A stretch of DNA of 10,750 nucleotides, from NCBI GenBank assembly GCA_041476285.1, contig JBGOTD010000022.1, positions 1-10,750 of the forward strand, given 5' to 3'. The notes under the pieces are model-generated. The model was given only the letters and a program-made list of their open reading frames with translations, made no database searches and was not told where the DNA came from. Numbering within the stretch: position 1 is the stretch's first letter; each line of letters begins with the position of its first letter. This DNA comes from UBA12276 sp041476285 (lineage in GTDB: Archaea; Micrarchaeota; Micrarchaeia; Micrarchaeales; Micrarchaeaceae). Both the position numbers and the translations under genes were made by a program. This document shows, in pieces, positions 1 through 7,640 of the stretch.

Positions 1-1276
1 ATCTGCCTGCAGTCGTATGCGAGTTTGTCGCGAATGTGCATGTCGAGCTTATTGCATTCGAGCATATTGAATTTGCCTGACCTGCATCGAATGTTAACCC
101 ATCAGCAGTTGTAGCAAGCCATTGATAAGAATATGGGGAAAGCCCGCCATTTACAGAACTTGTTATGACTGCAGTACCGTTGCTTAAAGAGATAATTTGA
201 TCAAATGGTGCAATAGGTACTGAAGGCCCTATGGATGCGTTAGGCATAATGCCATTAGGGGGCAGCTGTCTGATCCTCGTCCAGTATATATATTCGGTTG
301 CAGTAAAAAGGCCGTCGGAGCCACCGACGCTGTACACACCGTTAGCATTGCTTATAGAACTGGTATAAGTGAGTGCTGTCGAAAGTGCAGTATATACGCC
401 GCCACGGTATATTGCGTTTGTAGTTTCGGTGAAGTTCATCTTTATGTAAGTCGGTGTTGCAATTATCTGTGTAAAAAGGTAGTTTGGACCGCCAAGGCCG
501 CTTGTTATCATATCTTGGCCTGGTCCAGAGAATGTCACGCTATTTACAGATATATACGGCTTTGAGCTCGACCAGAACTCGTAAGCTGCACAGTAACCAA
601 GAGGGCATCCGGATGCACTGAATGAGTATAATGCTGATGAGATTTGGTCTGCGGCTCCGTTATACATAGCGCTTGTCTCTGCAATTATATTTTGGGTTTT
701 GAAAGGGTTGTTCAATACTATTGAACCGAATGTAGAACCTATATCATTTATCATTCTTACGCCACCCGTACTGGATGTGCCACCAAAGAAAGTTGCAGAA
801 CCCTGCAAATTCCATCCATTAGGCAACGAATTGCCTTGGAAGTTGCCGTAGATGTTGAAAAGGTATGCGCCGTTGTCATATTGGCCAAATGCCGTGCTTA
901 GCTGCGGGGCCTCTCCAACAGAATAACCGTCCATCAGATTATTGGCAGGGGTTGGTGTGTTTCCTACGAATCCCAAGTATATCGTGTTTGTGGTCGGTGT
1001 CCCTGTGTTTGCAGGAAGGAATACGTTTGTTGACGGAGACCTGACCCAGAAGCGAACATTCTTTGAATTATATAATTTATTTGCAGGAGCGGACATGTTT
1101 GTGGTGTTGCCTTCTATCCAGGAAGTTAATACTGTGCCATTTGAAAGATAAAGTACGGTATTGTTTAGCGAGTTTGTTTCATATCTCTGGTATGCAAGTG
1201 CATTAAATACGAAAGTTAGTTGAGTGTTTGCCGTAACTGCAGTGTTCTGATTGTTCGTGAATGTTACTGGTACATA
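1..1276 (-). repeat. Surface-protein repeat unit 2, cut by the window edge
   Basis: This second copy of the 453-residue unit covers residues 494-918. It is in register with unit 1 apart from small indels, for example GCPLGYC against GCPALGYC. The edge falls inside the Ig-like module, about 28 residues short of a full unit, so more protein and possibly further copies lie to the left. Confidence 0.88.
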
Positions 1277-2755
1277 GGCAACTATCGCGTTTACTAAAAC
1301 CGTTGCGGTCTGTGATGTGTTAGTCTGATTGTTTGCATCTGTCGCTTGCAATTTGAATTTGTACGTGCCAGAGATTGTTAATGTGTTCGTTATGAATGTG
1401 CATGTCGAGCCAATTGCATTTGAACATATGGAATTTGCCTGACTTGCAGTGAACGTAGACCCGCTAGCCTCAGTGGCAAGCCATTGATATGAATATGGGG
1501 AAAGTCCTCCGTTAGTAGAACTCGTTATTACAGCTGTGCCGCCCAAAGAGGTAATTTGATCGAACGGCGCAACAGATATTGTAGGCCCTATGGATGCGTT
1601 AGGCATAACGCCATTAGGTGGCGATTGTCTTATTCTTGTCCAGTATACGTATTCAGAGGCAGTAAAAAGACCGTCATTTCCGCCTAGGTAGAATATGCCA
1701 TTTGCGTTGTTTATAGTACTACCAGTATATTTGAATGCAGTTGTAAGGCCGGCATATACGCCAGTCGGGTATAAGGAGACTCCACTTGGAATGAAATTCG
1801 CCGTTATAGAATTTGGAGTTACCAGCACCTGCGTAAATACGTAATTTAATTGCAGGCTTGGCATGTCCTGAAATGGGGCAAGTGTAGTCACGCCATTTAT
1901 AGTTACGAATGGCTTTGAGCCCGAGTAGAATTCGTATCCAGCGCAGTAGCCTAGTGCCGGACAGCCGCTGCGAGGAGAATTTGCATAAAACGCAGTAAAA
2001 ATTGCATCTGCCCTTCCATTGTACATCTCGCTTGTTTCTATTATTATGTTCTGAGTCGTAAATGGGTTGTTATATGACACTGCACCAGATGTAAAGCCGG
2101 CGTTGTTTAATATTCTCACGCCGCCTGTGCCAGACGTGCCGCCTATAAAACTGGCAACTCCCTGCAAGCTCCATCCATTAGGCAATGAATTGCCTTGAAA
2201 GTTTGTGTACAGGCTAAACACATTTGCACCGTTGTCGTATTGGCCGAACGTCGGACTTAGGCGGGGTGCCTCTCCTGTCGTGAAATTATTCAGAAGATTG
2301 TTTGCAGATGTTGGTGTATTTCCCGTAAATCCCAAGTATATTGTATTTATTGTTGCGGTGCCCGTATTGGCAGGCAGGAATGTGCTTGTTGCTGGTGACC
2401 TTATCCAAAATCTTACATTGCTTGATTTGTATAGTTGGTTTCCCGGTACGAGTGTGTTTACAGTGTCGCCTTCCATCCATGATGCAACAATGGTCCCGTT
2501 GGAATAGAACAGCTCCGTGTTATTCAACGAATTTGTTTCGTATGCCTGATATGCAAGTGCATTGAATATAAAGGTTATTTCGGTATTTGAGGTAAGCGCG
2601 ATGTTCTGATTGTTTACTAATGTTATTGGCAGATAGTAAACAATATTTGACGGGACTGTAATCGCATTTGCAAGTTTCATTTCAATTGTAAGAAGCAGGA
2701 GCAGTATCGCAACTAGCTTGTATGTGATACGAATTAACTTGCCTGGCCTATACAT
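1..2755 (-). CDS. Partial secreted repeat protein with DUF2341-like, LamG-like and Ig-like modules
   Basis: The frame is open from ATG 2755-2753 to the left edge, giving 918 complete residues; the C-terminus lies outside the window. Residues 1-31 form a signal peptide: basic start (MYRPGKLIRITYK), hydrophobic core LVAILLLLLTI, and likely cleavage after LANA. Two long units follow, starting at Y41 and Y494. In each, a DUF2341-like module of about 110 residues carries SLNNT, SNGT, a W-x-EG motif, NVRFW and NTIYLGF. A LamG/concanavalin-like stretch of about 230 residues begins at FGQYDNG and ends near YWTRIRQ. An Ig-like module of about 100 residues contains SPYSYQWLAT. Paired cysteines recur in both units (C265/C271 and C444/C452; C717/C722 and C898/C906). 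Composition is rich in Asn, Thr, Ser and Gly, with many N-x-S/T sequons, as expected outside the cell. The gene starts 28 bases after the E3 stop with no clear TATA box of its own. The role is probably surface layer or adhesion. Family names come from pattern recognition; ligand and anchor are unknown. Confidence 0.85.
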   Translation of the reverse strand, partial: MYRPGKLIRITYKLVAILLLLLTIEMKLANAITVPSNIVYYLPITLVNNQNIALTSNTEITFIFNALAYQAYETNSLNNTELFYSNGTIVASWMEGDTVNTLVPGNQLYKSSNVRFWIRSPATSTFLPANTGTATINTIYLGFTGNTPTSANNLLNNFTTGEAPRLSPTFGQYDNGANVFSLYTNFQGNSLPNGWSLQGVASFIGGTSGTGGVRILNNAGFTSGAVSYNNPFTTQNIIIETSEMYNGRADAIFTAFYANSPRSGCPALGYCAGYEFYSGSKPFVTINGVTTLAPFQDMPSLQLNYVFTQVLVTPNSITANFIPSGVSLYPTGVYAGLTTAFKYTGSTINNANGIFYLGGNDGLFTASEYVYWTRIRQSPPNGVMPNASIGPTISVAPFDQITSLGGTAVITSSTNGGLSPYSYQWLATEASGSTFTASQANSICSNAIGSTCTFITNTLTISGTYKFKLQATDANNQTNTSQTATVLVNAIVAYVPVTFTNNQNTAVTANTQLTFVFNALAYQRYETNSLNNTVLYLSNGTVLTSWIEGNTTNMSAPANKLYNSKNVRFWVRSPSTNVFLPANTGTPTTNTIYLGFVGNTPTPANNLMDGYSVGEAPQLSTAFGQYDNGAYLFNIYGNFQGNSLPNGWNLQGSATFFGGTSSTGGVRMINDIGSTFGSIVLNNPFKTQNIIAETSAMYNGAADQISSALYSFSASGCPLGYCAAYEFWSSSKPYISVNSVTFSGPGQDMITSGLGGPNYLFTQIIATPTYIKMNFTETTNAIYRGGVYTALSTALTYTSSISNANGVYSVGGSDGLFTATEYIYWTRIRQLPPNGIMPNASIGPSVPIAPFDQIISLSNGTAVITSSVNGGLSPYSYQWLATTADGLTFDAGQANSICSNAISSTCTFATNSHTTAGR
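1277..2635 (-). repeat. Surface-protein repeat unit 1 (453 codons)
   Basis: This is the first full copy of the long internal repeat, residues 41-493 of the secreted protein. It starts at YLPITLVNNQN and ends just before the matching YVPVTFTNNQN of the second copy. Over the first 60 residues I count 40 identities with unit 2. The rest looks similar by eye, and the Ig-like part is especially well conserved (SPYSYQWLAT, SICSNAI, STCTF). The repeat is clear in protein and partly visible in DNA. Confidence 0.9.
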
Positions 2756-2783
2756 TAAGATTACCAATAATCTTTTGGTTATT
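2756..2783 (-). other. 28-base spacer between the E3 gene and the surface-protein gene
   Basis: The spacer is AT-rich and holds a weak 5-bp inverted repeat (ACCAA/TTGGT with a 7-base loop) with no following T-run, so it does not look like a terminator. I see no convincing TATA box or Shine-Dalgarno site. Read-through from the dehydrogenase operon into the surface-protein gene is therefore possible, but a promoter inside the E3 gene cannot be excluded. Confidence 0.4.
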
Positions 2784-4166
2784 TCATGGTTTACGATCGG
2801 GCTTCTTTGTGCCGTAGAAGAAGTGAATTGGTCTCCCAAGTGCTGCCTCTGCAGCCTCTTGCACGGCTTCGCTGTAGGTCGGGTGCGGGTGTATTGTGTC
2901 TGCGATGTCTTCCAGATTTGCGCCCATTTCTATAGCAAGTGCCGCTTCGGATATCATCGAGCTTGCCTCACTAGAAACTATCTCGACACCTTTTACAGTA
3001 TTTTCTTTGTCATATGCGATTTTTACAAATCCGTTTGTGGTGTCCAGTGCTATGCTCCTCCCTAAAGCAGTAAGTGGAAACTTTGTTACTTTTATACTAT
3101 CGCTTTCCTGCACTGTGCCCGCTATTGCTATTTCAGGATCGGAGAATATTACTGCAGGCACTACCATGTTGTCGAACGAGGAATTCTGCCCAGCCGCAAC
3201 CTCTGCTGCAACTATTCCCTGCCGGATGGCCTTGTGCGCAAGCATCGGCTCGCCTATAACATCACCAACTGCAAGTATATTTGGATCAGCAGTCCTGAGT
3301 GCACCATCAACCTTTATGAAGCCATTCTGGTCAAGTTGCACTTTTGTGTTGCGCAGGCCCAAATCATTAGTATATGGCTGTAGGCCTATAGCAACAACAG
3401 TAACTTCAGATTCAAGTCTTTTGCCGTCGCTCAAGGTAACGCCATTAGCATCATTTGAGACCGGAGTGGCTCCAGTATAAATTGAAATTCCCAGTTCCTG
3501 CATCCTCTTCTTTACGAGACTTACCGCATCTTTATCGAAACGTGACAGGACGTCGCTTCTTGCAACAATGCTTACTTTGCTTCCCATCTTCGCATAAAGA
3601 GTACCTATCTCAACTGCCACATAACCCGCACCAAGTATGACCATAGACTTTGGTATATGATCAAGCATCAGTGCCTCCTTGTAATCTATTATATTGCCGG
3701 CAAATTCAAAGCCTTTCATTGAAGTGGGCTCTGAACCTGTGGCTATTATTGCTTTCTTGAACTCGAGTGACATCCCATTAGTAAGCTGCAGAGAGGTTGG
3801 CGATACAAAGGTGGCTGTGCCATTAAATACATCGATATTATTGGACCTGCAAAGGAATGCAACCCCATCTTCAAGTTTTTTTGATACGCTGATGCGCCAT
3901 TCCAGCATCTTCTTTGCATCGAGAGTAACGTTTCCATTTATCCCAAATTTCTGCGAATGTTGCGCCTCGTAGAATATGTCGGATATTTTTATGAGCGTCT
4001 TTGAAGGTATGCATGCGTAATTAAGGCAATGTCCGCCGAGCTTGTGCTTTTCAACCAATCCAACAGTAAGGCCGAGCTCAGATGCCCTTATCGCAGCAGT
4101 ATAACCACCCACGCCTCCTCCAACAATGGCAACATCAACCTGCTCCGGAAGCGATCCCATAACCAT
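2784..4166 (-). CDS. lpdA: Dihydrolipoyl dehydrogenase (E3), predicted NADP-type
   Basis: This 460-residue flavoprotein reoxidises the dihydrolipoyl arm of E2 and passes electrons through FAD to a pyridine nucleotide. Visible motifs, in order: the FAD fingerprint GGGVGG (16-21) with E39 at the end of the second strand; the redox disulfide C47-LNYA-C52; ATG at 142-144; the nucleotide-binding fingerprint GAGYVA (179-184); the second FAD motif AVGD (299-302); and the catalytic pair H428/E433 in HPHPTYSE. Length and order are normal for the family. The cofactor site is odd. A typical NAD-dependent E3 has GxGxxG and a Glu ending the next strand, whereas this protein has GxGxxA and VARSD, followed by R209, as in NADPH-dependent glutathione reductase. 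It is the last gene of the complex operon, 7 bases after E2. The start is ATG at 4166; M3 (4160) is an alternative. A stand-alone disulfide reductase is less likely given the operon and the intact C-terminal motif. Confidence 0.93.
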   Translation of the reverse strand: MVMGSLPEQVDVAIVGGGVGGYTAAIRASELGLTVGLVEKHKLGGHCLNYACIPSKTLIKISDIFYEAQHSQKFGINGNVTLDAKKMLEWRISVSKKLEDGVAFLCRSNNIDVFNGTATFVSPTSLQLTNGMSLEFKKAIIATGSEPTSMKGFEFAGNIIDYKEALMLDHIPKSMVILGAGYVAVEIGTLYAKMGSKVSIVARSDVLSRFDKDAVSLVKKRMQELGISIYTGATPVSNDANGVTLSDGKRLESEVTVVAIGLQPYTNDLGLRNTKVQLDQNGFIKVDGALRTADPNILAVGDVIGEPMLAHKAIRQGIVAAEVAAGQNSSFDNMVVPAVIFSDPEIAIAGTVQESDSIKVTKFPLTALGRSIALDTTNGFVKIAYDKENTVKGVEIVSSEASSMISEAALAIEMGANLEDIADTIHPHPTYSEAVQEAAEAALGRPIHFFYGTKKPDRKP

Positions 4167-4173
4167 TCAATCA

Positions 4174-5388
4174 TCACAACATTTCAAGAAGATCAGGATC
4201 CCCAAGATATTTTATCAGTGCATTGCCGAATCTCACTGCTTCTGCCCCGTCAACAACCCTGTGATCGAACACCAATGAAAATGGTAGAATCTTTTCCACC
4301 TTTACAGCACCATCCTCAACGGCAGCCCAGTCCCTTATCATGTGCACGCCAAGTATCGCAACATTTGGATAGTTTATCATCGGCACTGAAAGAAATCCTC
4401 CGCCCAGGCCGCCAACATTAGTTATGGTGAAGGTGCTGTCCTGCATTTCTTGCAATGTTATCGTCTGATTTCTTATCTTGTCAGTAAGCTGCTGAAGCTC
4501 CTTTGCCAGTTCCACTATAGTCTTCTTATCGGCATTCTTTACAACTACCACCTTGAGGCCGTCCGGCGCCTCTGCAGCAATGCCTATGTTGTAGTAGTTC
4601 TTCCTTATTATTTCCATTTTCTCCTTGTCGAAGCTCGCGTTGAAGTTCGGGTTCTCCTTCAGTGCGGCAATCGTTGCCTTTATTATGAACGGATAGAAGG
4701 TAAGGTGTATATTCATGTCCTTTGCCATTCTTGGCTTTTCCTTTGATACAACATTGAAAAGGTTTGTTGCATTTATGAGATCCATGTGGGTTGCCCGCGG
4801 TATGGTCCATGAGTTTTCCATGTTCCTTGCAATTGCTTTTCTTGTCTGTGACATTGGTATTCGCTCGATTTCATCCTTGTGCTGCTGCTCAAGCGCCTCA
4901 GAGAACTTTGGAACCGGTTTTTGCGCTGGTACCTGTGAGCTTGAGCCTCTGATATCATTTTCTAGGATCCTGCCATTTGGTCCGGTACCAGTAACTTTTG
5001 AAAGGTCAACGTTAAGGTCCCTTGCAATTTTTCTTACATACGGAGTTGTTATTATCTCCTTTGTTGGCTGGGTTTGTGAGGTATCTTTCTGCTTGGGCTG
5101 CTGTTTTTGTTCCGGTTGTTTTGCCTGCACTTCTTGGTGTGAAGATGCAAGCTCCTCCTTTGTGCCAATCTGCGCTATCAGATCTCCCACATACACTATT
5201 GTGCCCTCCTTTGCAACTATCTTCACGAATCCGTCTATCGGAGCAGGCACGTTAACTACAGCCTTGTCTGTTTCAACCTGCAGTATTGCCTCGTCTTCCT
5301 TTACTGCATCGCCATCGTTGACCAGCCACTTCTGAATGTGGCCCTCAGTTATTCCTTCTCCAACATCAACAAATCTTATTTCTTTCAT
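4174..5388 (-). CDS. pdhC: 2-oxoacid dehydrogenase E2, dihydrolipoyl acyltransferase
   Basis: This is the 404-residue core subunit, which accepts the acyl group from E1 on a swinging lipoyl arm and transfers it to CoA. A single lipoyl domain spans residues 1-77 with the lipoylation lysine K42 in VETDKAVV. A flexible Gln/Lys/Pro-rich linker covers 78-113. The peripheral-subunit-binding domain is at 114-146 (TPYVRKIARDLNVDLSKV, then GTGPNGRI), which would hold E1 and/or E3. A second linker leads to the catalytic domain from about 176. This ends with the acyltransferase signature DHRVVDG: H376 is the catalytic base and D380 belongs to HxxxDG. The one-lipoyl architecture is that of Gram-positive-type and archaeal complexes. 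The gene starts 4 bases after the E1beta stop in the context TGAGTGAATG, which suggests translational coupling. The acyl substrate cannot be read from the sequence; acetyl is favoured because E1alpha resembles PdhA. Confidence 0.94.
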   Translation of the reverse strand: MKEIRFVDVGEGITEGHIQKWLVNDGDAVKEDEAILQVETDKAVVNVPAPIDGFVKIVAKEGTIVYVGDLIAQIGTKEELASSHQEVQAKQPEQKQQPKQKDTSQTQPTKEIITTPYVRKIARDLNVDLSKVTGTGPNGRILENDIRGSSSQVPAQKPVPKFSEALEQQHKDEIERIPMSQTRKAIARNMENSWTIPRATHMDLINATNLFNVVSKEKPRMAKDMNIHLTFYPFIIKATIAALKENPNFNASFDKEKMEIIRKNYYNIGIAAEAPDGLKVVVVKNADKKTIVELAKELQQLTDKIRNQTITLQEMQDSTFTITNVGGLGGGFLSVPMINYPNVAILGVHMIRDWAAVEDGAVKVEKILPFSLVFDHRVVDGAEAVRFGNALIKYLGDPDLLEML

Positions 5389-5392
5389 TCAC

Positions 5393-6358
5393 TCATGCCT
5401 GCAAGACTTTGTCTATTGCTTTTGATATCTTAATTGCGTTTGGTACATAATACTGCTCATAGCCAGGAAATGGGTATGGGAAACTGTGAGAGCCTACCCT
5501 TATTATTGGTGCAGACAGCTCAAATATTGCCTTCTCAGCTATCCTTGCAGCTATCTCGGCACCCACTCCGAAGCTCAGCTCAGCCTCATGCACTATGACC
5601 ACCTTTCCCGTTTTCTTTGCGCTCTCAATTATGGTCTGCTCATCAAGCGGGTTTATGGTTCTTATGTCGATTATTTCTGCTGACACTCCCTTCTTTTCCA
5701 CAACCTCCTTTACAACCGAAACCATTGTGCCATAAGTTACTATCGTAAGCTTGTCTCCTTCCTTTACTATGTTTGCCTTGCCTATAGGTATTTCATATGT
5801 CTCTTCAGGTATGTCCTGCTTGAACAGCCTGTACAGTTTTGTAGGCTCAAGGAAAAGCACAGGATCCTCAAGATGTGAGGCCCTTATCAAAAGCCCTTTT
5901 GCGTCGTACGGCGTTGATGGCTCAATGACCGTCAGTCCGCCTATGTGCGAATAATATGCCTCCGGGCTGTCTGAATGGTGCTCAAGAGTCCTGACGCCTC
6001 CGCTTACCGGTGTCCTGACTATCATTGGGACTGTGAATCTCGATCGTGTCCTGCTTCTGTAACGTGCTGCATGGTTTATCAGCTGGTCGAATCCCATGTA
6101 CATGAATCCTGCAAATTGTATTTCAGGTATGGGCCGCATTCCGCCAATGGCCATACCTATTGATGCGCCAAGTATTACCGATTCGGCAAGCGGCGTGTCT
6201 ATGACCCTATCAGGACCGAATTTGGCCAGCAGCCCGTCAGTGACCCTGAATACTCCCCCATCCTTTCCTACATCCTCTCCGAGTATGACTGCATTATCCT
6301 GCTCCCGCATTATAAGCTCAAGCGCATTGTTAATCGCTCCAACCATGTTTACTAGCAC
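5393..6358 (-). CDS. pdhB: 2-oxoacid (pyruvate) dehydrogenase E1 beta subunit
   Basis: This is a 321-residue transketolase-type subunit that pairs with E1alpha to form the ThDP site. Conserved elements are GEDVGKDGGVFRVT (27-40), RVIDTPLAE (51-59; E59 corresponds to the Glu that activates the thiazolium cofactor), EIQFAGF (79-85), the loop LEHHSDSPEAYYSH with H127/H128, and PSTPYDAKGLL followed by LFLEPTKLYR. The C-terminal transketolase domain is complete. The LEHHSDSPEA form of the loop resembles archaeal and actinobacterial members often annotated simply as 2-oxoacid dehydrogenase beta, so a branched-chain substrate remains possible. The reading frame begins with GTG at 6358, 4 bases after the E1alpha stop. 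An ATG at 6346 (M5, NMVGAINNAL) is a credible alternative that still keeps the conserved domain. The ATG at 6360 is in another frame and stops at once. Confidence 0.94.
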   Translation of the reverse strand: MLVNMVGAINNALELIMREQDNAVILGEDVGKDGGVFRVTDGLLAKFGPDRVIDTPLAESVILGASIGMAIGGMRPIPEIQFAGFMYMGFDQLINHAARYRSRTRSRFTVPMIVRTPVSGGVRTLEHHSDSPEAYYSHIGGLTVIEPSTPYDAKGLLIRASHLEDPVLFLEPTKLYRLFKQDIPEETYEIPIGKANIVKEGDKLTIVTYGTMVSVVKEVVEKKGVSAEIIDIRTINPLDEQTIIESAKKTGKVVIVHEAELSFGVGAEIAARIAEKAIFELSAPIIRVGSHSFPYPFPGYEQYYVPNAIKISKAIDKVLQA

Positions 6359-6362
6359 ATAA

Positions 6363-7388
6363 TCACTGCTCTTGAGTATAGAAATTTGATCCTATTGCAT
6401 CATCGAGCTCGCTTTTGAGCGTCTCTGGCATATAGCTGTAAACGTGCTCGAACATGCTCTTGGGATCCGGCCTGAATGTCTCTGCCTTATCAACGGCTTC
6501 GTCTATTTTTTTCTTTTGCTCTTCCTGCATCTCCTTTTCAAGGCTGTCGTTCCATAGGTTCCTCTTTGCGAGATACAACCTTACCCTGTTTATCGGGTCC
6601 TTTGTTTTCCACATTGCAACTTCGTCTTCGTCCCTGTACTTCGTCGGGTCATCCGCAGTTGTATGCATGCTCATCCTGTATGTCACGCATTCTATAACTG
6701 TGGGTGTTTCTTTTGCTATCGCGTCCCTCACTACCTTGTAAACTGCAATAACGTCATTTCCATCCACCTGTACAACATCAAGCCCCGCTGCAAAGCCCTT
6801 TTGTGCAAGAGTCTGTGCTGCGGTTTGCATTGACCTTGGCATGGATATCGCCCACTGATTGTTTTCTATTATTGTAATCAATGGGACTTTTGTAATGCCC
6901 GCAAAATTTAGCGACTCGTAGAAATCCCCTTCAGAGGTGCCTCCGTCTCCAACATAAGTTATGACTGCAGAGTTTACTTTCTTATGCTTAAGAGCAAAGG
7001 CAAGCCCCGCTGCATGAGGCATCTGTGATGAAACTGGGACTATATACGGCAGACCGCGCACCTCTTTTGGTATTAAGTTGCCCTCTTCGTAACCCTTCCA
7101 ATAAAGGAAAAATGTTTCTAAGGGCAGGCCCCTTACTATGAATACACCATGCTGTCTGAAATTCGGCACAAAATAGTCCCCTTGGCGCATTGCCATTGCG
7201 CTTCCTATCTGTGTTGCCTCCTCCCCAATAAGCGGACCGTATGTGACTGCTCTTCCCTGTCTTTGGAGACTAAGCATCTTTGCGTCAACAGCCCTTGCAA
7301 GGGACATGTTTTTGTACATCTCTATTATTTGCGCATCTTTAAGGTCGCTAGGAAATAGTGTTGTGTCTATCTGGCCTAGTTCGTCCAT
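6363..7388 (-). CDS. pdhA: 2-oxoacid (pyruvate) dehydrogenase E1 alpha subunit
   Basis: This 341-residue ThDP-dependent subunit decarboxylates the 2-oxoacid and passes the acyl group to E2. The ThDP motif runs from GDGGTSEGDFYESLNFAG (GDG at 147-149) to ENNQWAIS (NN at 176-177). The phosphorylation-loop region reads YRMSMHTTADDPTKYRDEDE (237-256), with H242 in the usual active-site position. GEEATQIGSAMAMRQGD near residue 60 and the C-terminal KDPINRVRLYL are also typical. The overall pattern is closest, from memory, to bacterial PdhA, which favours pyruvate over branched-chain substrates. It is the first gene of the operon. The chosen ATG at 7388 is the only ATG in the frame back to an upstream TAG. 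No Shine-Dalgarno site precedes it. A candidate TATA box lies about 61-68 bases upstream. Confidence 0.95.
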   Translation of the reverse strand: MDELGQIDTTLFPSDLKDAQIIEMYKNMSLARAVDAKMLSLQRQGRAVTYGPLIGEEATQIGSAMAMRQGDYFVPNFRQHGVFIVRGLPLETFFLYWKGYEEGNLIPKEVRGLPYIVPVSSQMPHAAGLAFALKHKKVNSAVITYVGDGGTSEGDFYESLNFAGITKVPLITIIENNQWAISMPRSMQTAAQTLAQKGFAAGLDVVQVDGNDVIAVYKVVRDAIAKETPTVIECVTYRMSMHTTADDPTKYRDEDEVAMWKTKDPINRVRLYLAKRNLWNDSLEKEMQEEQKKKIDEAVDKAETFRPDPKSMFEHVYSYMPETLKSELDDAIGSNFYTQEQ

Positions 7389-7448
7389 TATTTGCAGGTA
7401 ATTAACAATCCCAGTAAAGACCTTCTTTAACAGAGGAACACCAGAGGA

Positions 7449-7456
7449 CTATATAC
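7449..7456 (-). promoter_or_regulatory. Candidate TATA box for the dehydrogenase operon
   Basis: On the minus strand this reads GTATATAG. With the usual archaeal TATA-to-start spacing of about 25 bases, transcription would begin near 7425-7430, leaving a leader of about 40 bases before the E1alpha ATG. AATATATT slightly further upstream (around 7465-7473) is an alternative. This is a motif match only. Confidence 0.35.
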
Positions 7457-7567
7457 AAGTAAATAATATATTGGTATGTCTTATTTTGATTCATTTACAG
7501 AATTAAATTTCGCTATTAAAACAGATAAATATTAAAATATGCCATGTGATTTATGTTTGGTAACTGT

Positions 7568-7627
7568 ATGAAAGAGAGCGGTAACGTAGTTGGCTGGTTC
7601 ATAGTTGCAGGTACTACCACTCATTGA
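7568..7627 (+). CDS. Possible 19-codon microORF upstream of nadK
   Basis: ATG at 7568 opens a frame of 19 codons (MKESGNVVGWFIVAGTTTH) ending at TGA 7625-7627; an earlier in-frame ATG at 7553 would give 24 codons. The ATG lies 28-37 bases downstream of the TATA-like ATTAAAATAT at 7531-7540, the spacing expected for a leaderless transcript, and the segment is richer in GC than its flanks. I recognise no family. It could be a leader peptide, part of a small RNA, or chance: a frame this short has little statistical weight. Confidence 0.15.
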   Translation: MKESGNVVGWFIVAGTTTH

Positions 7628-7632
7628 TTCTG

Positions 7633-7640
7633 AATTTATT
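7633..7640 (+). promoter_or_regulatory. Candidate TATA-like box for nadK
   Basis: AATTTATT lies 25-32 bases upstream of the nadK ATG, which has no Shine-Dalgarno site. This spacing would put the transcription start at or next to the start codon, giving a leaderless mRNA as is common in many archaea. Confidence 0.35.

Noticed and set aside
942..2565. Several plus-strand open frames (for example 942-1151, 2205-2507 and 2341-2565) opposite the surface-protein gene.
   Set aside because: They are antisense to a 918-codon uninterrupted frame with a signal peptide and repeated domains. Two of them recur at matching places in the two repeats, as expected for shadows of the repeat.
2760..2783. Inverted repeat ACCAA/TTGGT after the E3 stop, as a terminator.
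   Set aside because: The stem is only 5 bp and AT-rich, and there is no T-run after it.
2896..3480. A 194-codon plus-strand open frame opposite the E3 gene.
   Set aside because: It is Ser/Thr/Ala-rich with no recognisable domain and lies wholly antisense to a well-conserved enzyme; the same holds for 4715-5335 opposite E2.
6346..6360. ATG at 6360 as the E1beta start.
   Set aside because: It reads ATG TGC TAG and stops at once. The true frame starts at GTG 6358 or ATG 6346.
7542..7630. tRNA-like stretch (GGTAACGTAGTTGGCTGGTTC resembles a D-arm).
   Set aside because: No acceptor stem, anticodon arm or T-arm GGTTCGAAT-type box can be built around it.
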